Shown here one piece after another: positions 63,801 to 64,000 of a stretch of DNA of 64,000 nucleotides (the stretch's first letter is position 1; every line of letters begins with the position of its first letter). The notes below the pieces were generated by a model, which was not told where the DNA came from, searched no databases, and worked only from the letters and a program-made list of their open reading frames with translations. This DNA comes from Symbiodinium natans (lineage: Eukaryota > Sar > Dinophyceae > Suessiales > Symbiodiniaceae), in contig CAJNDS010000454.1 in assembly GCA_905221605.1 (NCBI GenBank), forward strand, positions 64,001 to 128,000. Direction: 5' to 3'. A program made the position numbers and the translations under genes.

Positions 63801-64000
63801 ACCGACAGTCGCACCAGTGCTCCTGTTCAAAAGGCGTACCAACTTCCTAATTAATGCAGCAATTGAGTTTCCAGCTTGGGCACGTAGGTTTGCATGCCAC
63901 AAGAAACATGTGGCTTTTTGTGCAACGAGCGCGTCAGAAGGGCAGAGTTTTTGACCTTTGTTCTGCTCTTCAATCAAGCGGGCTTTAGTGCAATTAATTA
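60759..64000 (-). CDS. LINE-like reverse transcriptase polyprotein (5'-partial)
   Basis: Open from the window edge (no stop up to 64000; numbering here from the TTG at 63977) to TAG at 60759, over 1,070 codons. RT motifs: PGPDGVPYAFY (219-229), FIPKADKGAYADNYRP (261-276), motif A MLSDFAKAFERVN with Asp340, motif B HQGLAMGRATS (394-404), and motif C AYMDDNSA with Asp433-434 (Asp433 codon 62679-62681). These are the non-LTR type. The C-terminal part has Cys pairs (CRVC, CKLC) and a CCHC-like finger CLLCGLGANTTEHWLTAC. RT residues are intact, and a one-base slip near 60800 truncates the tail, so this copy may be recent but damaged. Confidence 0.85.
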   Translation of the reverse strand, partial: INCTKARLIEEQNKGQKLCPSDALVAQKATCFLWHANLRAQAGNSIAALIRKLVRLLNRSTGATVGVNASTVTSLARHITIPPFTPSGNGSAELPRHWLQEALNRLHLGAELKTAPSPSLRSLVAQRDLQVDKSKIKWQAFRKICPRIIDSQQVRSENGQLITSMSQFDAALRATRAFWHHFPCQYDNQWDKLLQPYAQRAPFVPADLPDESIIFKAIITTKDSSPGPDGVPYAFYRQNPSYFANLLGDHMWEMCLSQADHPLQALVFIPKADKGAYADNYRPLDMPDTCDRIIDSAIYAVLAESFKDSLHPAQALLNHFKEPQANYAQMQHYLELKDAQYTVMLSDFAKAFERVNPWWVLQCLAARAAPAWIKAYVIHLMFGRRTQHKVQGFLLEPISIHQGLAMGRATSVVLFCLALDPLIWALHDISSFIRLTAYMDDNSAASKGLHWVEKAQRTFEPVHSAGLQVLRHQCFQAGFISLQVLPGDVRACIAQFGVAWIESKQLPPSNTLTIGGPSLHQALRLLLQQNIYSLDQAMRMSLTRLDVRHGLLLVSGSKCYVLSSDMLLCMCTQQQNFQALLACIIASPCKCKCKTSILTNKPFKTADILLLDMTPWGSKIIAETATMLGFILRGRMSKYEWEQATSIDEIHWVGQRKMSDVSLRMLILDKALCNMLRRNKQALSLTASMPARIQFHTAFIASCPLFCNSLYAFTKRHMLKALAIASSTILRRPWIQAKHMAGVFDFIKAPRAMDPEIGAILSKVGLLLRWRGKWALNVILHDLENAHAANLPFYHSLLVQARQAIQKSVSLGDSPIIEQFKSKCHDALSAALPRVSPHSGGRKLKQAQIALRAVLRNAACVQAQGYLRQKVANHAHERQLCAILLALNLPPKNVASDVTRCYALRWAIVEEADAYFVYRQYASRDEQCRVCLRKQTGKELWYDNGFGSMPVCKLCHLNQSCPDDLARAISCTLPCCDVNQAPLLQCAAMPGAPARTITYRAAIPNEHQCTFIQSHCLLCGLGANTTEHWLTACVVTKASLFIVLVTLGYAGTASFDSLCHTPFLRSMLREGLTRNSVPS

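Larger units (their letters stand above)
60245..64000 (-). mobile_element. Non-LTR (LINE-like) retrotransposon, 5' end beyond the window
   Basis: Minus-strand element with a long RT ORF that is open at the right edge, two single-base frame breaks near its end, and coding sense to a stop at 60245-60247. Any upstream endonuclease domain would lie outside the window. No poly-A tail or target duplication was identified at the 3' side; the foldback at 59.6-60.2 kb may be part of its 3' region. Confidence 0.75.

Noticed and set aside
1-64000. Bacterial or viral contamination as source of the window
   Set aside because: Phase-consistent introns, a spliced-leader relic, GH7 cellulase, LINE-like and YR elements and telomere-type repeats all fit one eukaryotic nuclear genome.

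Overview
The window looks like nuclear DNA of a dinoflagellate. Direct support: an intronless GH7 cellulase gene with a decayed dinoflagellate spliced-leader (DinoSL) copy in its 5' UTR (18 of 21 bases match), introns with GT and GC donors whose phases agree across exons, an interstitial tract of the plant/dinoflagellate-type telomere repeat TTTAGGG, strong one-strand gene polarity (nearly all coding signal is on the minus strand), and retroelement relics filling much of the space.

Layout. 0.5-5.3 kb (minus): a frameshifted retroelement with a gag-like region (CCCH finger), a methyltransferase-like and DUF4326-like stretch, and an intact reverse transcriptase-RNase H ORF. 5.8-9.5 kb (minus): a second unit with a Cys-rich finger protein, a tyrosine-recombinase ORF carrying a CCCH finger, and a phosphatase-like HCX5R domain. 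9.6-14 kb: mostly non-coding, with a telomere-repeat island. 14.2-25.4 kb (minus): short exons, most likely from one or more intron-rich Cys-rich genes, interrupted by an 814-bp terminal-inverted-repeat element. 25.8-27.2 kb (minus): GH7 cellulase. 28.7-32.3 kb: satellite-like arrays and decayed tandem copies of an alpha/beta-hydrolase-like gene. 32.4-46.8 kb (minus): a co-oriented block of large unusual ORFs, including a >9 kb reading region that joins a glycosyltransferase-like segment, a serine-hydrolase-like segment and an SF1-type helicase. 48.2-59.1 kb: a large imperfect inverted repeat (arms about 4.0 and 2.8 kb) around a 4.2-kb spacer holding a secreted Cys-rich protein gene with coiled-coil repeats. 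59.6-60.2 kb: a smaller foldback. 60.2-64 kb (minus): a non-LTR (LINE-like) retrotransposon polyprotein running off the right edge.

The genes do not form one pathway. The cellulase and the intron-rich Cys-rich gene look like host genes; the rest is mobile or duplicated material. Three things deserve most attention: a phosphatase-like domain inside a tyrosine-recombinase element, the helicase/hydrolase polyprotein block, and the retroposed cellulase with its spliced-leader scar. Many reading frames are broken by single-base shifts, often in short homopolymers. These could be true decay or uncorrected assembly errors, and the sequence alone does not separate the two. All family assignments rest on motif recognition by eye; no database search was run.
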